DNA of 64,000 nt from Streptomyces olivaceoviridis (GCF_014650115.1 NZ_BMUI01000004.1:372001-436000), one strand, 5' to 3'. Counted from the first letter of the stretch, positions 1 to 8,300 are shown. Numbers and translations: made by a program. Notes: generated from the sequence alone by a model not told the origin.

Positions 1-1
1 G

Positions 2-331
2 CACATCATCGGCAACCCGGTGACCGTCTCCTGGGAGAACGAGCCCTACTTCATGGGCGCGTTCAAGGCCAACCTGCCCGGCCACTACCGCTACCAGCGG
101 CGCCTGTTCACGCACTTCGTGCAGGACCGGCTGCCCGAGGACAAGCGGGGCATCTTCCTCGCCGGCGACGACATCTCCTGGACGGCCGGCTGGGCCGAGG
201 GTGCCGTGCAGACCGCGCTGAACGCGGTCTGGGGCGTCATGCACCACTTCGGCGGCGCGACCGACGCGGCGAACCCCGGCCCGGGTGACGTCTACGACGA
301 GATCGCGCCGGTGGAGCTTCCCGAGGACTGA
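2..331 (+). CDS. Flavin monoamine oxidase family protein (C-terminal part, cut by window edge)
   Basis: The 5' part lies outside the window; the visible frame runs from base 2 to the TGA at 329-331, about 109 residues. The segment GIFLAGDDISWTAGWAEGA followed by an alpha-helical AVQTALNAVWGVMHH stretch matches the C-terminal FAD-binding end of flavin-containing amine oxidases, where the GD pair contacts the flavin and the helix closes the domain. These enzymes oxidise primary or secondary amines to imines with release of hydrogen peroxide. The substrate cannot be read from this fragment. The next gene is convergent, 75 bp away. Confidence 0.85.
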   Translation, partial: HIIGNPVTVSWENEPYFMGAFKANLPGHYRYQRRLFTHFVQDRLPEDKRGIFLAGDDISWTAGWAEGAVQTALNAVWGVMHHFGGATDAANPGPGDVYDEIAPVELPED

Positions 332-406
332 CCCGGGAGACGGACCAGGGCGCGGGCGGCCGGCCACGGACTCCGGCCCTCCGCGCCTTTCCCATGCGCC
401 GGGATC

Positions 407-1093
407 TCAGTCGGCCAGCGGTGTCAGCAGCATCCGGCCGGCGAACCCCACCGCCGCGTCCAGCCGTTCGGTGAACTCCTCGACCACGTCGGCGCAGTGC
501 CGCAGCGCCCACAGGGCCCGAGCCGCCGCCCAGGTCGCGTCCCGGGCCCGCTCCAGGCTCCAGGAGCCCAGCAGATGGGTGAGCGGGTCGGCGATCTGGA
601 ACAGGTCGGGGCCCGGCATCAGATCCTCGCGGATGCGCTCCTCCAGCGACACCAGGAGATCGCCCACGCGGTCGAACTCGTCCTCCAGGTCGGCCGGTTC
701 ACAGCCGAGTGTGTGGCAGGCGTCGACCACGGCCAGGGCCAGGTCGTGCCCGATGTGTGCGTTGATGCCCGCCAGCGCGAACTGGAGCGGTCGTACGCCG
801 GGATGGCGGCGGAACTGGAACAGGGGGCGCCAGCAGGCGGGCGGGCGGCGGTCCGCGTCGGCCGCGTCCACCGCCGCGAGATAGCGCTCGGCGAACCGCA
901 CGTCCAGCGCGGTCGCCGCGCGCGGGTCCGGGAACTCCCCGGCGTCCAGGCGCCGGTCGATCTCCTCGGTGACGGCGAGGTAGACCCGGTTGAACACGGC
1001 GACGCCGTCCCGTGGGGGCAGGGCCGCGTCCAGCGCGCGCATCCGTGCGACGACGGCGTCGACGGGGGCGGTGAGGTGTTCCAACTGCACCAT
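407..1093 (-). CDS. DUF5995 family protein
   Basis: A 228-residue soluble protein starting at ATG 1093. It has no signal peptide or membrane segment. The sequence is helical and His-rich around FALAGINAHIGHDLALAVVDACH (residues about 107-129), which resembles the core of the actinobacterial DUF5995 family; the spaced His and Asp residues there could bind a metal, but that is inference. The start lies 76 bp downstream of the permease stop on the same strand, so the two may be co-transcribed. The biochemical function is unknown. Confidence 0.75.
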   Translation of the reverse strand: MVQLEHLTAPVDAVVARMRALDAALPPRDGVAVFNRVYLAVTEEIDRRLDAGEFPDPRAATALDVRFAERYLAAVDAADADRRPPACWRPLFQFRRHPGVRPLQFALAGINAHIGHDLALAVVDACHTLGCEPADLEDEFDRVGDLLVSLEERIREDLMPGPDLFQIADPLTHLLGSWSLERARDATWAAARALWALRHCADVVEEFTERLDAAVGFAGRMLLTPLAD

Positions 1094-1169
1094 GGGGGAA
1101 GGGTCCCAGCCCGGGGCCGGCCGGCGTGCCGACCGGCCCGGTGCTTCGCCGGAACGGGGGAACGCCGGA

Positions 1170-2573
1170 CTACGACTCGGCGCGCGGGACGGCCGAGTCG
1201 GCCCCGGTGTCGTAGGAGGACGTGCCCTCGTCCAGCAGCGGTTCCTGCTTCTTCAGATGGGCCGGGGCGAAGGCGCGCAGCGCGTGGTAGCCGGTGATGA
1301 CGACCAGCGTGCCGAGGGCGATGCCGCTGAGCGAGAAGGTGTCGGTGAACTTCATGGTGACGTTGCCGACGCCGATGATGATGCCCGCGGCGGCCGGCAC
1401 CAGGTTCAGCGGGTTGCGCAGGTCCACCTTGGCGTTCAGCCAGATCTGGGCGCCGAGCAGGCCGATCATGCCGTAGAGGATGACGGTGATGCCGCCGAGC
1501 ACCCCGCCGGGGATCGCGGCGACGACCGCGCCGAACTTGGGGCAGACGCCGAAGAGCAGCGCGAAGCCGGCGGCGGCCCAGTAGGCGGCGGTGGAGTAGA
1601 CGCGGGTCGCGGCCATCACGCCGATGTTCTCGGAGTAGGTGGTGTTGGGCGGGCCGCCGACGGCCGTCGACAGCACGGAGGCGACGCCGTCCGCCGAGAT
1701 CGCCGTACCGAGCTTGTCGTCCAGCGGGTCGCCGGTCATCTCGCCGACCGCCTTGACGTGGCCCGCGTTCTCGGCGACCAGCGCGATGACGACCGGCAGC
1801 GCGACCAGGATCGCCGACCACTGGAAGGTCGGGCCGTGGAAGGACGGCAGCCCGATCCAGTCGGCCTTGGAGACGCCGGAGAGGTCCAGGCGCCAGTGGT
1901 CGGTGAGCTTGCCGCTCGCGTCCACCGAGTGGATCTTGCCGAAGATCCGGTCGGACGCCCAGGACAGGCCGTATCCGAACACCAGGCCAAGGAAGATCGC
2001 GACGCGGGACCAGAAACCGCGCAGACAGACGACCGCCAGACCGGTGAAGAGCATCACCAGCAGGGCCGTCCACTGGTCCTGCGGCCAGTAGGTGGACGCG
2101 GTCACCGGGGCCAGGTTGAAGCCGATCAGCATGACGACCGCGCCGGTGACGATCGGCGGCATGGCGGCGTGGATGATCCGCGCGCCGAAGCGCTGCACCG
2201 CGAGGCCGACCAGGAACAGCACGGCGCCGACGACGAGGACCGCGCCGGTCACGGTCGCGCTCGTACCGCCCTGGGCGCGGATGACGGCGGCCACGCCCAC
2301 GAAGGACAGGGAGCAGCCGAGGTAGCTCGGCACCCGGCCGCGGGTGGCGAGCAGGAAGATCATGGTCGCCACGCCCGACATCATGATCGCCAGGTTGGGG
2401 TCCAGGCCCATGAGCACGGGGGCCACGAACGAGGCGCCGAACATCGCGACCACGTGCTGGGCGCCCAGGCCCACGGTGCGGGGCCAGGACAGCCGTTCGT
2501 CGGGGCGTACCACCGCTCCGGGCGCGGGCGTGCGCCCGTCACCGTGCAGCTTCCAGCGCACGCCGAGATCCAT
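1170..2573 (-). CDS. Uracil/xanthine permease (NCS2 family)
   Basis: A 467-residue polytopic membrane protein of the NCS2 (UraA/PyrP) family, which imports nucleobases, mostly by proton symport. The N-terminal QHVVAMFGASFVAPVLMGL segment (about residues 39-57) is the family hallmark, and the AENAGHVKAVGEMTGDPL stretch (about 275-292) carries the substrate-binding region with the conserved Glu and the following glycine. Around fourteen hydrophobic segments are expected and the length is normal. A uracil-type substrate is more likely than xanthine from the overall sequence, but this is not proven. It starts at ATG 2573, facing away from the alginate-lyase-like gene with a palindrome between them. 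Confidence 0.9.
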   Translation of the reverse strand: MDLGVRWKLHGDGRTPAPGAVVRPDERLSWPRTVGLGAQHVVAMFGASFVAPVLMGLDPNLAIMMSGVATMIFLLATRGRVPSYLGCSLSFVGVAAVIRAQGGTSATVTGAVLVVGAVLFLVGLAVQRFGARIIHAAMPPIVTGAVVMLIGFNLAPVTASTYWPQDQWTALLVMLFTGLAVVCLRGFWSRVAIFLGLVFGYGLSWASDRIFGKIHSVDASGKLTDHWRLDLSGVSKADWIGLPSFHGPTFQWSAILVALPVVIALVAENAGHVKAVGEMTGDPLDDKLGTAISADGVASVLSTAVGGPPNTTYSENIGVMAATRVYSTAAYWAAAGFALLFGVCPKFGAVVAAIPGGVLGGITVILYGMIGLLGAQIWLNAKVDLRNPLNLVPAAAGIIIGVGNVTMKFTDTFSLSGIALGTLVVITGYHALRAFAPAHLKKQEPLLDEGTSSYDTGADSAVPRAES

Positions 2574-2659
2574 AAGGGGTTTCGCTTTCTCTGTACGTGA
2601 AGAGGGTCCGAACCATTGTCAGGGGTACCTGGCGGCTCTACGCTCGCACGGTCCTCCTC

Positions 2660-2674
2660 GTGAACTGCGTTCAC
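2660..2674. promoter_or_regulatory. Perfect inverted repeat GTGAAC-tgc-GTTCAC, candidate operator
   Basis: A 15-bp perfect palindrome lies in the 150-bp space between the divergent permease and alginate-lyase-like genes, 87 bp from one start and 50 bp from the other. A nearby 10-bp direct repeat CTGATCGGGT occurs twice at about 2679-2700. The symmetry and location fit a repressor site; no regulator gene is adjacent, so the factor is unknown. Confidence 0.4.
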
Positions 2675-2723
2675 ATACCTGATCGGGTGTCTGATCGGGT
2701 CGAGCGAAGATCGGAGTGCCTGA

Positions 2724-3992
2724 ATGAGTGGAAGACCCCGTGCCGCCGCGCTCCTCACCGCCGTGGTGGCCTTCGGAGCCCTGCTCGTCCCCTCCGCCCA
2801 CGCCGCACCGGCCCCGTCCAAGGCGGCTCCGCGGACCGCGGTCCTCGACGGCGTCCGCCTCCAGCGGACCCGGGCCCGCCTGCCCCACGACGCCCGGCTC
2901 CGGCACGCCCTCGCGGACCTGACCGCCCGCGCCGACGCCTGGCTGGACCAGGGCCCCTGGACGGTCGTCGACAAGCCGAAGCCCGCCCCCGGCGGCGACG
3001 TCCACGACTACCTGAGCCAGGCCCCCTACTGGTGGCCCACGACCGCCCCCACCGCCGACAACCCCTGGGGCTGCCCGTACGTCCAGCGCGACGGCCGGCG
3101 CAATCCGGAGGTCGACAGCGGAACCGACCGGCAGGACGTGGAGAAGGTCTTCGACGCGACGTACGACCTCTCGCTCGCCTGGTACTACACCGGCAGGCGC
3201 AGCTACGCCGAGAAGGCCGGGCGGATCCTGCGCACCTGGTTCCTCGACCCGGCCACCCGGATGAACCCCAATCTGGACCACGCCCAGTTCATCCCGTGCA
3301 AGTACGACGGCCGGGCCATCGGCGTCATCGACTTCTCGCAGTCCTACACCAGCGTCCTGGACGCACAGGCGATCCTCGCCGCCGGGGCACCCGGCTGGAC
3401 GGCCGCCGACCGCACCGCGATGACCCGGTGGAACGAGGACTTCCGCGACTGGCTGACGAACAGCGACTTCGGCCGGCAGGAGGGCGCCGCCGCCAACAAC
3501 CACGGCACCTTCTACGACATGCAGCTCGCCGCCCTCGCCTACGCCACCGGTGACACCGCGCTCGCCCGGCGGACCGTGCTGGATGCGCGCGCGAAGCGGA
3601 TCGACCCGCAGATCGCGGCCGACGGCAGCCAGCCCCAGGAGCTCACCCGGACCCGGAGCTGGCACTACTCGACCTTCGACCTGGTCGCCTACACCCGGCT
3701 CGCGGCCATCGGCCGGCACGTCGGGGTGAACCTGTGGGACTACGCGGGGCCGGACGGGCAGAGCCTGTCCAAGGCGGTCGACTACCTGCTGCCCGCCGCG
3801 ACCGGTGCCGCCGCCTGGCCGCACCCGGAGCTGGAGTTCCACCGCTACGCGGCGGCCGACGTGGTGCACGCGGCGGCCGACGCCGGTGACCCGTCGGCCA
3901 AGGCGGCCGTGCCGAGGCTGGAGGCGCCGCCCGGGGGAGACCTCTGGGCGCTGCGGCCCGCCGCCGAGCAGCTGGACTCGATAGCGGGTTGA
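2724..3992 (+). CDS. Secreted alginate lyase family protein (PL5-like)
   Basis: A 422-residue protein with a clear Sec signal peptide (Arg-rich start, hydrophobic core, AHAAPAP cleavage region near residue 28). The mature part is an alpha/alpha-toroid with the motifs YWWPTT (about 93-98) and NNHGTFYD (about 256-263), the Asn-His pair expected in the active site of polysaccharide lyase family 5-like enzymes, and RSWHYSTFD near residue 313. Such enzymes cleave mannuronate-type polyuronides by beta-elimination outside the cell. Many actinobacterial members are uncharacterised and may act on other uronic-acid polymers. An overlapping ATG at 2728 is out of frame; 2724 is the only start that gives the signal peptide. 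Confidence 0.85.
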   Translation: MSGRPRAAALLTAVVAFGALLVPSAHAAPAPSKAAPRTAVLDGVRLQRTRARLPHDARLRHALADLTARADAWLDQGPWTVVDKPKPAPGGDVHDYLSQAPYWWPTTAPTADNPWGCPYVQRDGRRNPEVDSGTDRQDVEKVFDATYDLSLAWYYTGRRSYAEKAGRILRTWFLDPATRMNPNLDHAQFIPCKYDGRAIGVIDFSQSYTSVLDAQAILAAGAPGWTAADRTAMTRWNEDFRDWLTNSDFGRQEGAAANNHGTFYDMQLAALAYATGDTALARRTVLDARAKRIDPQIAADGSQPQELTRTRSWHYSTFDLVAYTRLAAIGRHVGVNLWDYAGPDGQSLSKAVDYLLPAATGAAAWPHPELEFHRYAAADVVHAAADAGDPSAKAAVPRLEAPPGGDLWALRPAAEQLDSIAG

Positions 3993-4100
3993 CCCCCTCG
4001 CCGGCCCGGGGGCTTCCAGGCCGGGCTCCTGAGCGGTCGCTTAGTATGGTGGTGTACGGGGGTGTCGCCACCCCAACAGCGCTGCTCAGGAGCCCTTCCC

Positions 4101-4559
4101 GTGACCGCCGAAGCCCCGACCGCCCCCGCCGTCTCCTACGGCCGGCTCATCCCCGTCACCGTCCACTTCGACGACCTCGACGCGCTCGGGCTGCTGCACA
4201 ACGCCCGCTACCCGCTGATGGTCGAGCGCGCCTGGACCGAGCTGTGGAGCGAGCACGGCGTCCGCTTCGACGGCGACTGGGCGGCGGCCGGCGACGCCTG
4301 CAACGCGGTCCGCGAGCTGCGCATCGGCTACGAGGCACCGGTCACCCGCCCCGGCGCCTACGCCGTCCACCTCTGGCTGGAACGGCTCGGCACCACCGGC
4401 CTCACCTACGGCTTCCGGCTCTGCTCGGCCGACGGGACCGAGACCTACGCCCGGGGCACCCGCGTGCTGGTCCGGCTGGACGCGGCGACCCTGCGCCCCG
4501 CGCCCTGGAGCGAGACCTTCAGGGCCGTGGGTCGGGAACTGCTGCGGCCCGCCGGCTGA
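4101..4559 (+). CDS. Acyl-CoA thioesterase (hotdog fold)
   Basis: A 152-residue 4HBT-type hotdog protein. The HFDDLDALGLLHNARYPLMVERA segment (residues about 17-39) contains the conserved Asp and the helix typical of YbgC/4-hydroxybenzoyl-CoA thioesterases, which hydrolyse acyl-CoA thioesters in the cytosol. GTG 4101 is preferred because AGGAG lies 8 bases upstream; an in-frame GTG at 4062 lacks such a site. TAGTAT at 4042-4047 could serve as a -10 box. The 3' end overlaps the convergent MFS gene by 41 bp. Confidence 0.85.
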   Translation: MTAEAPTAPAVSYGRLIPVTVHFDDLDALGLLHNARYPLMVERAWTELWSEHGVRFDGDWAAAGDACNAVRELRIGYEAPVTRPGAYAVHLWLERLGTTGLTYGFRLCSADGTETYARGTRVLVRLDAATLRPAPWSETFRAVGRELLRPAG

Positions 4560-5727
4560 CCTCGCCGCCGCGCTCGGCGGTGCGCAGCACGCCCGCGAAC
4601 ACCGCGAGCCCGCACGCCAGGGCCGTCACCACCACGAAGGACACCATCAGGCTGGTCGCCTGGGCCACCCCGCCGATCAGGCTCGGCGCGATCAGCCCCG
4701 AGGTGTAGGTGATGGTCGCCACGCCCGCGATGGCCTGGCTGGGGTTCGGGCCCGCGTGCCCGGCCGCCGCGAAGCACAGCGGGACGACCACCGCGATGCC
4801 CAGCCCCATCAGCGCGAACCCGGCCATCGCCACCACCGGGTGCCCGGCGAGCACGACCAGCAGGCCGCCCAGCCCGGCCAGGACGCCGCCGGACCGCACC
4901 GTGCGGACCGCGCCGAAACGGTTCACCACGGCGTCGCCGGCGATCCGCGCCACCGCCATGGTCAGCATGAACCCGGTCGTGGAGGCCGCCGCCAGCCCGG
5001 CCGAACTGTCCAGCCGGTCCCGCAGGAACACCGCCGACCAGTCCAGGCTCGCGCCCTCCGCGAACACCGCGCAGAAGCCGACCGCGCCGATCAGCAGGGC
5101 GGAGCGCGGCGGCAGCGCGAACCGCGGGGGCGGCTCCTCGTCCTCGGCGGGCTGGAGGTCCAGCACCCAGGTGCAGGCCACCAGGCCGAGCAGGGTGAGG
5201 ACGGCCGAGGCCAGGGCGAAGTGCGCGCGCGCGTCCGCGCCGAGGTGCGCGGCGAGGGTGCCGGCCGCCGAGCCGATCAGCGCGCCCGCGCTCCACATGC
5301 CGTGCAGACCCGACATGATCGACTTTTCGAGCCGGCGCTCGACCTCCACCCCCAGCGCGTTCATCGCGACATCGGCCATGCCCGCGCTCGCGCCGTAGAC
5401 GAACATCGCCAGGCACAAGGTGACCAGGTTCGGCGCGATCGACGGCAGGATCAGGGAGAGCGTCCACAGCGCGAGCAGCCCGCGCAGGGCCGTACGGCTG
5501 CCGAAACGATGGGTGATCCCGCCCGCGAGCGGCATCGCGCACGAGGCGCCCAGCGCCGTGAAGGCCAGCGCGAACCCCAACTGGCCCGCGCCGAGCGAGG
5601 TGTGGTCCTGGACCCACGGCACACGCGTCGCGAACGAGCCGGTCACGGCGCCGTGCACGGCGAAGACGGCCGCCACGGCGTACCGGGCGCGCCTGACCTC
5701 GTCGCCCGCACGCGTCACGTCACTCAT
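4519..5727 (-). CDS. MFS transporter (YbjJ/FucP-like)
   Basis: A 402-residue major facilitator with about twelve hydrophobic segments. The N-terminal half shows GSFATRVPWVQDH and the inter-helix GGITHRFGSRTAL loop, matching the YbjJ-like branch often found beside sugar regulators. Start ATG 5727 is preceded by GGAGGGG. It is divergent from a ROK regulator, with a 23-bp inverted-repeat element between them, which suggests that the ROK protein controls this transporter and that its ligand is a sugar or amino sugar. The actual substrate is not known. Confidence 0.87.
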   Translation of the reverse strand: MSDVTRAGDEVRRARYAVAAVFAVHGAVTGSFATRVPWVQDHTSLGAGQLGFALAFTALGASCAMPLAGGITHRFGSRTALRGLLALWTLSLILPSIAPNLVTLCLAMFVYGASAGMADVAMNALGVEVERRLEKSIMSGLHGMWSAGALIGSAAGTLAAHLGADARAHFALASAVLTLLGLVACTWVLDLQPAEDEEPPPRFALPPRSALLIGAVGFCAVFAEGASLDWSAVFLRDRLDSSAGLAAASTTGFMLTMAVARIAGDAVVNRFGAVRTVRSGGVLAGLGGLLVVLAGHPVVAMAGFALMGLGIAVVVPLCFAAAGHAGPNPSQAIAGVATITYTSGLIAPSLIGGVAQATSLMVSFVVVTALACGLAVFAGVLRTAERGGEVSRRAAAVPDPRP

Positions 5728-5792
5728 GATCCTGTCCCCTCCCCGGGAGTGCCCGGCCCCGTAGGCGCCGCTCCACTGCGACGCGCCGTAAA

Positions 5793-5815
5793 CTATCAGG
5801 AACCCTGCCTGATAG
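5793..5815. promoter_or_regulatory. Inverted repeat CTATCAGG-N7-CCTGATAG, probable ROK operator
   Basis: An exact 8-bp inverted repeat with a 7-bp spacer sits 65 bp upstream of the MFS start and 52 bp upstream of the ROK start. It is far more A/T-rich than the surrounding DNA, which is typical of a bound operator in this genome. ROK repressors bind as dimers to such repeats, so autoregulation and control of the transporter are likely. Confidence 0.6.
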
Positions 5816-5867
5816 ATAGCGCATACCAGGCCCTGTCCCACCCCGGCGATCTGGGAGGATTCCCGTC

Positions 5868-7490
5868 ATGCCCGCATCACCCAGCACCGCCCGGGCCCTC
5901 AACGACCGGCTGGCCCTGCGGCTGTTGCAGCAGGAAGGCCCGCTCACGGCAGGGCAGTTGAAGCAGCTGACGGGACTGTCCCGGCCCACGGTCGCCGACC
6001 TGGTCGACCGGCTCACGGCCTCCGGCCTGATCACGGTGGTCGGCGAGTCCGGAGAACAGCGCCGGGGCCCCAACGCCCGGCTCTACGGCATCGTCGCCGA
6101 CCGCGCCCACCTCGCAGCCCTCGACGTCCGCACCGAGGGCGTCTTCGTCCTCGTCTCCGACCTGCTCGGCCGGGTGCTCGCCGAGGCGTCCGTGCCGATC
6201 GGCCCCGACGCGGGGACCGGGCCCGCCGTGGAGCAGGCGGTGGCGGCGGTGGAGAGCGCCGCGAAGGAGGCCGGCGCAGACCGGCTGCACACCGTCGGCA
6301 TCGGCGCGCCCGGCCTGATCGACCCGGCCACCGGAGACCTCCGCGACTCGGTCGGACTGCCCGCCTGGCACCGCAGCCTGGCCGTCACCCTCCAGGACCG
6401 GCTGCCCGGCGCGCGGGTCACCGTCGAGAACGAGACCAACCTGGCCGCCCTGGCCGAGCAGCGCGAGGGCGCCGCGCGCGACCGGGACACCTTCGTCCTG
6501 CTCTGGCTCGGCCACGGCGTCGGCGCCGCGGTCGTCCTGGACGGCGCCCTGCGCCGCGGGGCCTCCGGCGGCACCGGCGAGATCGGCTTCCTGCCGGTCC
6601 CGGGAACGGCCACGCTGCCCTCGGCCGGCGACTGCGCCGGCGGCTTCCACTCCCTCACCGGCGCGGCGGCGGTCACCTCCCTCGCGGCCGAGTGCGGCCT
6701 CCCGGCCCCGGCCGCACCGGACGGCCCCGGGGCGGCGGAGGCGGTGCGGGGCGCGGTGGCGGAGGTGGAGAAGGCAGAGGAGGGGGTGCCGGTACCGGTG
6801 CCCGTGGCGGGGGAGAGGGGGCCGATGGCGGTGCCCGTGACGGGGCCGGGAGCGGCGGTGCCGGTGGCACGGCCGGGTCAGGTGGAGGCGCGGCCGGGTG
6901 AGGGGGACGGGAGGCGGCCCGGTGGGACGGAGGTGAAGGGGGGCGCGGAGCCTGATGCTGTGACCGCGTCCGCCTCGGGGGAGGCGGGGCCAGGGGCGGG
7001 GCGTTCGGACGTCGAGCCGGACGGCGGCTTCGCGTTCGCTCCGAGGGAGGCGGGACCTGCGGCGTGGGCGTCCGGCGCCGATTCGGGCCGCGTTTCCGTG
7101 TCGGAGTCGGGGTCGGCGTCGGCGGGGCATCTCGGATGCGGGGCGCCCCCACGGGCTGAGCCGGGCGGCGCGACCCCGGCGGCTCCGCCCGGCGACCTTC
7201 CCGCCGCCCGCTTCCTCCGGATCCTCGCCGACCGGATCGCCGTCGGTGCCGCATCCGTGGTGGCCGTTCTGGACCCCGGCTGTGTGGTGCTCGGCGGGGA
7301 GGTCGGCCAGGCCGGGGGCACGGTGCTCGCCGGGCTGGTGGAGGAGCGGCTGCGCCGGATGTCGCCGCTGGCCACCGAGGTGCGGGCGAGCAGCCTCGGC
7401 GGGACGGCCGTACTCCGCGGCGCGCTCCTCACCGCCCGGGACCGGGCCCAGGACGAACTGTTCGCGCCACCGGACCGCCCGGGCGGCTGA
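5868..7490 (+). CDS. ROK family transcriptional regulator with long low-complexity insertion
   Basis: A 540-residue protein. Residues about 15-60 form a winged helix-turn-helix (TAGQLKQLTGLSRPTVADLVDRL), followed by the actin-like ROK sugar-kinase fold: GIGAPGLID near 144-152, VENETNLAALAE near 186-197 and LGHGVGAAVVLDG near 214-226. The usual CxCGxxGC zinc site is replaced by GDCAGGFHSLTG (254-265), so zinc binding is doubtful. Residues about 300-440 are a Gly/Ala/Pro/Val-rich insert absent from ordinary members of about 400 residues; after it the fold resumes at RFLRILADRIAVGAASVVAVLDPG. Probably a sugar-responsive repressor of the divergent MFS gene. Confidence 0.85.
   Translation: MPASPSTARALNDRLALRLLQQEGPLTAGQLKQLTGLSRPTVADLVDRLTASGLITVVGESGEQRRGPNARLYGIVADRAHLAALDVRTEGVFVLVSDLLGRVLAEASVPIGPDAGTGPAVEQAVAAVESAAKEAGADRLHTVGIGAPGLIDPATGDLRDSVGLPAWHRSLAVTLQDRLPGARVTVENETNLAALAEQREGAARDRDTFVLLWLGHGVGAAVVLDGALRRGASGGTGEIGFLPVPGTATLPSAGDCAGGFHSLTGAAAVTSLAAECGLPAPAAPDGPGAAEAVRGAVAEVEKAEEGVPVPVPVAGERGPMAVPVTGPGAAVPVARPGQVEARPGEGDGRRPGGTEVKGGAEPDAVTASASGEAGPGAGRSDVEPDGGFAFAPREAGPAAWASGADSGRVSVSESGSASAGHLGCGAPPRAEPGGATPAAPPGDLPAARFLRILADRIAVGAASVVAVLDPGCVVLGGEVGQAGGTVLAGLVEERLRRMSPLATEVRASSLGGTAVLRGALLTARDRAQDELFAPPDRPGG
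6768..7187 (+). repeat. Degenerate low-complexity expansion inside the ROK gene
   Basis: About 420 bp of G-rich sequence made of imperfect short repeats such as GTGCCGGT/GTGCCCGTGGCGG and, later, TCGGAGTCGGGGTCGGCG. It stays in frame and encodes VPVPVPV- and GPGAA-like stretches plus an Ser/Ala/Gly-rich part. Codon third positions are less strictly G/C-biased than in the flanking domain coding sequence. It probably encodes a disordered loop. Confidence 0.6.
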
Positions 7491-7535
7491 CACGTCACCG
7501 GAGCGGCCGACCGCCTGACCCCGCGCCCCCGGACA

Positions 7536-7910
7536 TCAGGGCTGTACCGGCTCCCCCGAAGGCCGCCACGGCACCCACGGCAGCGCCTCCCGCCAGCCCG
7601 GTCGTTCGAACGCCCAGGCCTGTACCACCTCGGCCACGGGCTCGACGGCGAACACCTCGTGCTCGCGCGCGACCCGGGCCTGGAAGTGCCGCTCCGGGCC
7701 GCCCTCGCGGTACTCCACCTGGTAGCTCAGGTCGTCATTGAGGTACACCTGCATGTAGTGGTGCCCGGCAGGCTCCCGGCCGAGCCGCTCGACGATGACG
7801 AAGCGCCAGGTCAGGCTCATGTCCGCGAGCAGATCGTGGACTTGGTCCTCGGAGGGGTCGTCCCACGCCGTCCCGTCCCACTCGATCGCGCGGATCACCG
7901 GTGCCGTCAT
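7536..7910 (-). CDS. Unknown small soluble protein (Imm1-like in appearance), chitinase-type promoter
   Basis: A 124-residue acidic protein beginning MTAPVIRAIEWDGTAWDDP. It contains LTWRFVIVERLGREPAGHHYMQV and YLNDDLSYQVEYREGGPERHFQAR, suggesting a mixed beta-sheet domain; the pattern recalls single-domain Imm1-type immunity-like proteins, but the match is weak and no toxin gene is nearby. ATG 7910 is chosen because the upstream in-frame codons to 7988 would overlap the -10 box. There is no good ribosome-binding site. Its promoter is almost identical to that of the chitinase gene at 24193-25425, so expression during chitin use is predicted. Confidence 0.6.
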   Translation of the reverse strand: MTAPVIRAIEWDGTAWDDPSEDQVHDLLADMSLTWRFVIVERLGREPAGHHYMQVYLNDDLSYQVEYREGGPERHFQARVAREHEVFAVEPVAEVVQAWAFERPGWREALPWVPWRPSGEPVQP

Positions 7911-7986
7911 GCGGGTGACTGTACTCGGCGCGGTGGCGGCCCGGCGGCGGGCAAGGGCCGTCGTCACCGCCGCCGGGCCCGTCCGC

Positions 7987-8026
7987 ACCCTAAAAGGACT
8001 AGACCAGTACGGTCAATGGTCCGGAC
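7987..8026 (-). promoter_or_regulatory. Chitinase-type promoter with DasR-like (dre) site
   Basis: On the minus strand TTGACC (8016-8011) and TAGGGT (7992-7987) are separated by 18 bp. The spacer contains ACTGGTCTAGTCCTTT, matching 13 of 16 positions of the known dre consensus ACTGGTCTAGACCAGT. A second copy, GGTCCGGACC, lies just upstream of the -35 box. The arrangement matches the chitinase promoter at 25498-25540 nearly base for base. DasR is a GntR regulator released by glucosamine phosphates. Confidence 0.7.
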
Positions 8027-8167
8027 CGGGGCCAATGCTCCTGCCGTACCGGCCAGTTGGCGCGGGCGGCTGCGGGACGCGAAGACGGCGACACGTGCTG
8101 TGAGCGACCCCACACCGTTCACCCGCATGGACGCGCACCGGGCGTGGCACACTGGCCCTGTACCAGA

Positions 8168-8300
8168 AGCAGCGCACTCCGGGGTCGGTGAAAGTCCGAA
8201 CCGGCGGTTACAGTCCGCGACCCGGTCGCTTCCAGCGGCCGGTTGACCAGGTGAAATTCCTGGACCGACGGTTAAAGTCCGGATGGGAGGCAGTGCGCGG
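8168..8300 (+). ncRNA. FMN riboswitch (RFN element)
   Basis: All conserved RFN blocks are visible in order: GCGCACTCCGGGGTCGGTG, GAAAGTCCGAACCGGCGGT, ACAGTCCGCGACCC, a variable stem, GGTTGACCAGGTGAAATTCC, ACCGACGGTTAAAGTCCGG and GATGGGAGGCAGTGCGC, with the outer GCGCACT/AGTGCGC helix closing the element. It precedes ribE by about 160 bp. In high FMN the folded aptamer lowers expression of the riboflavin operon; in actinobacteria this can act on translation or termination, which cannot be decided here. Confidence 0.96.
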
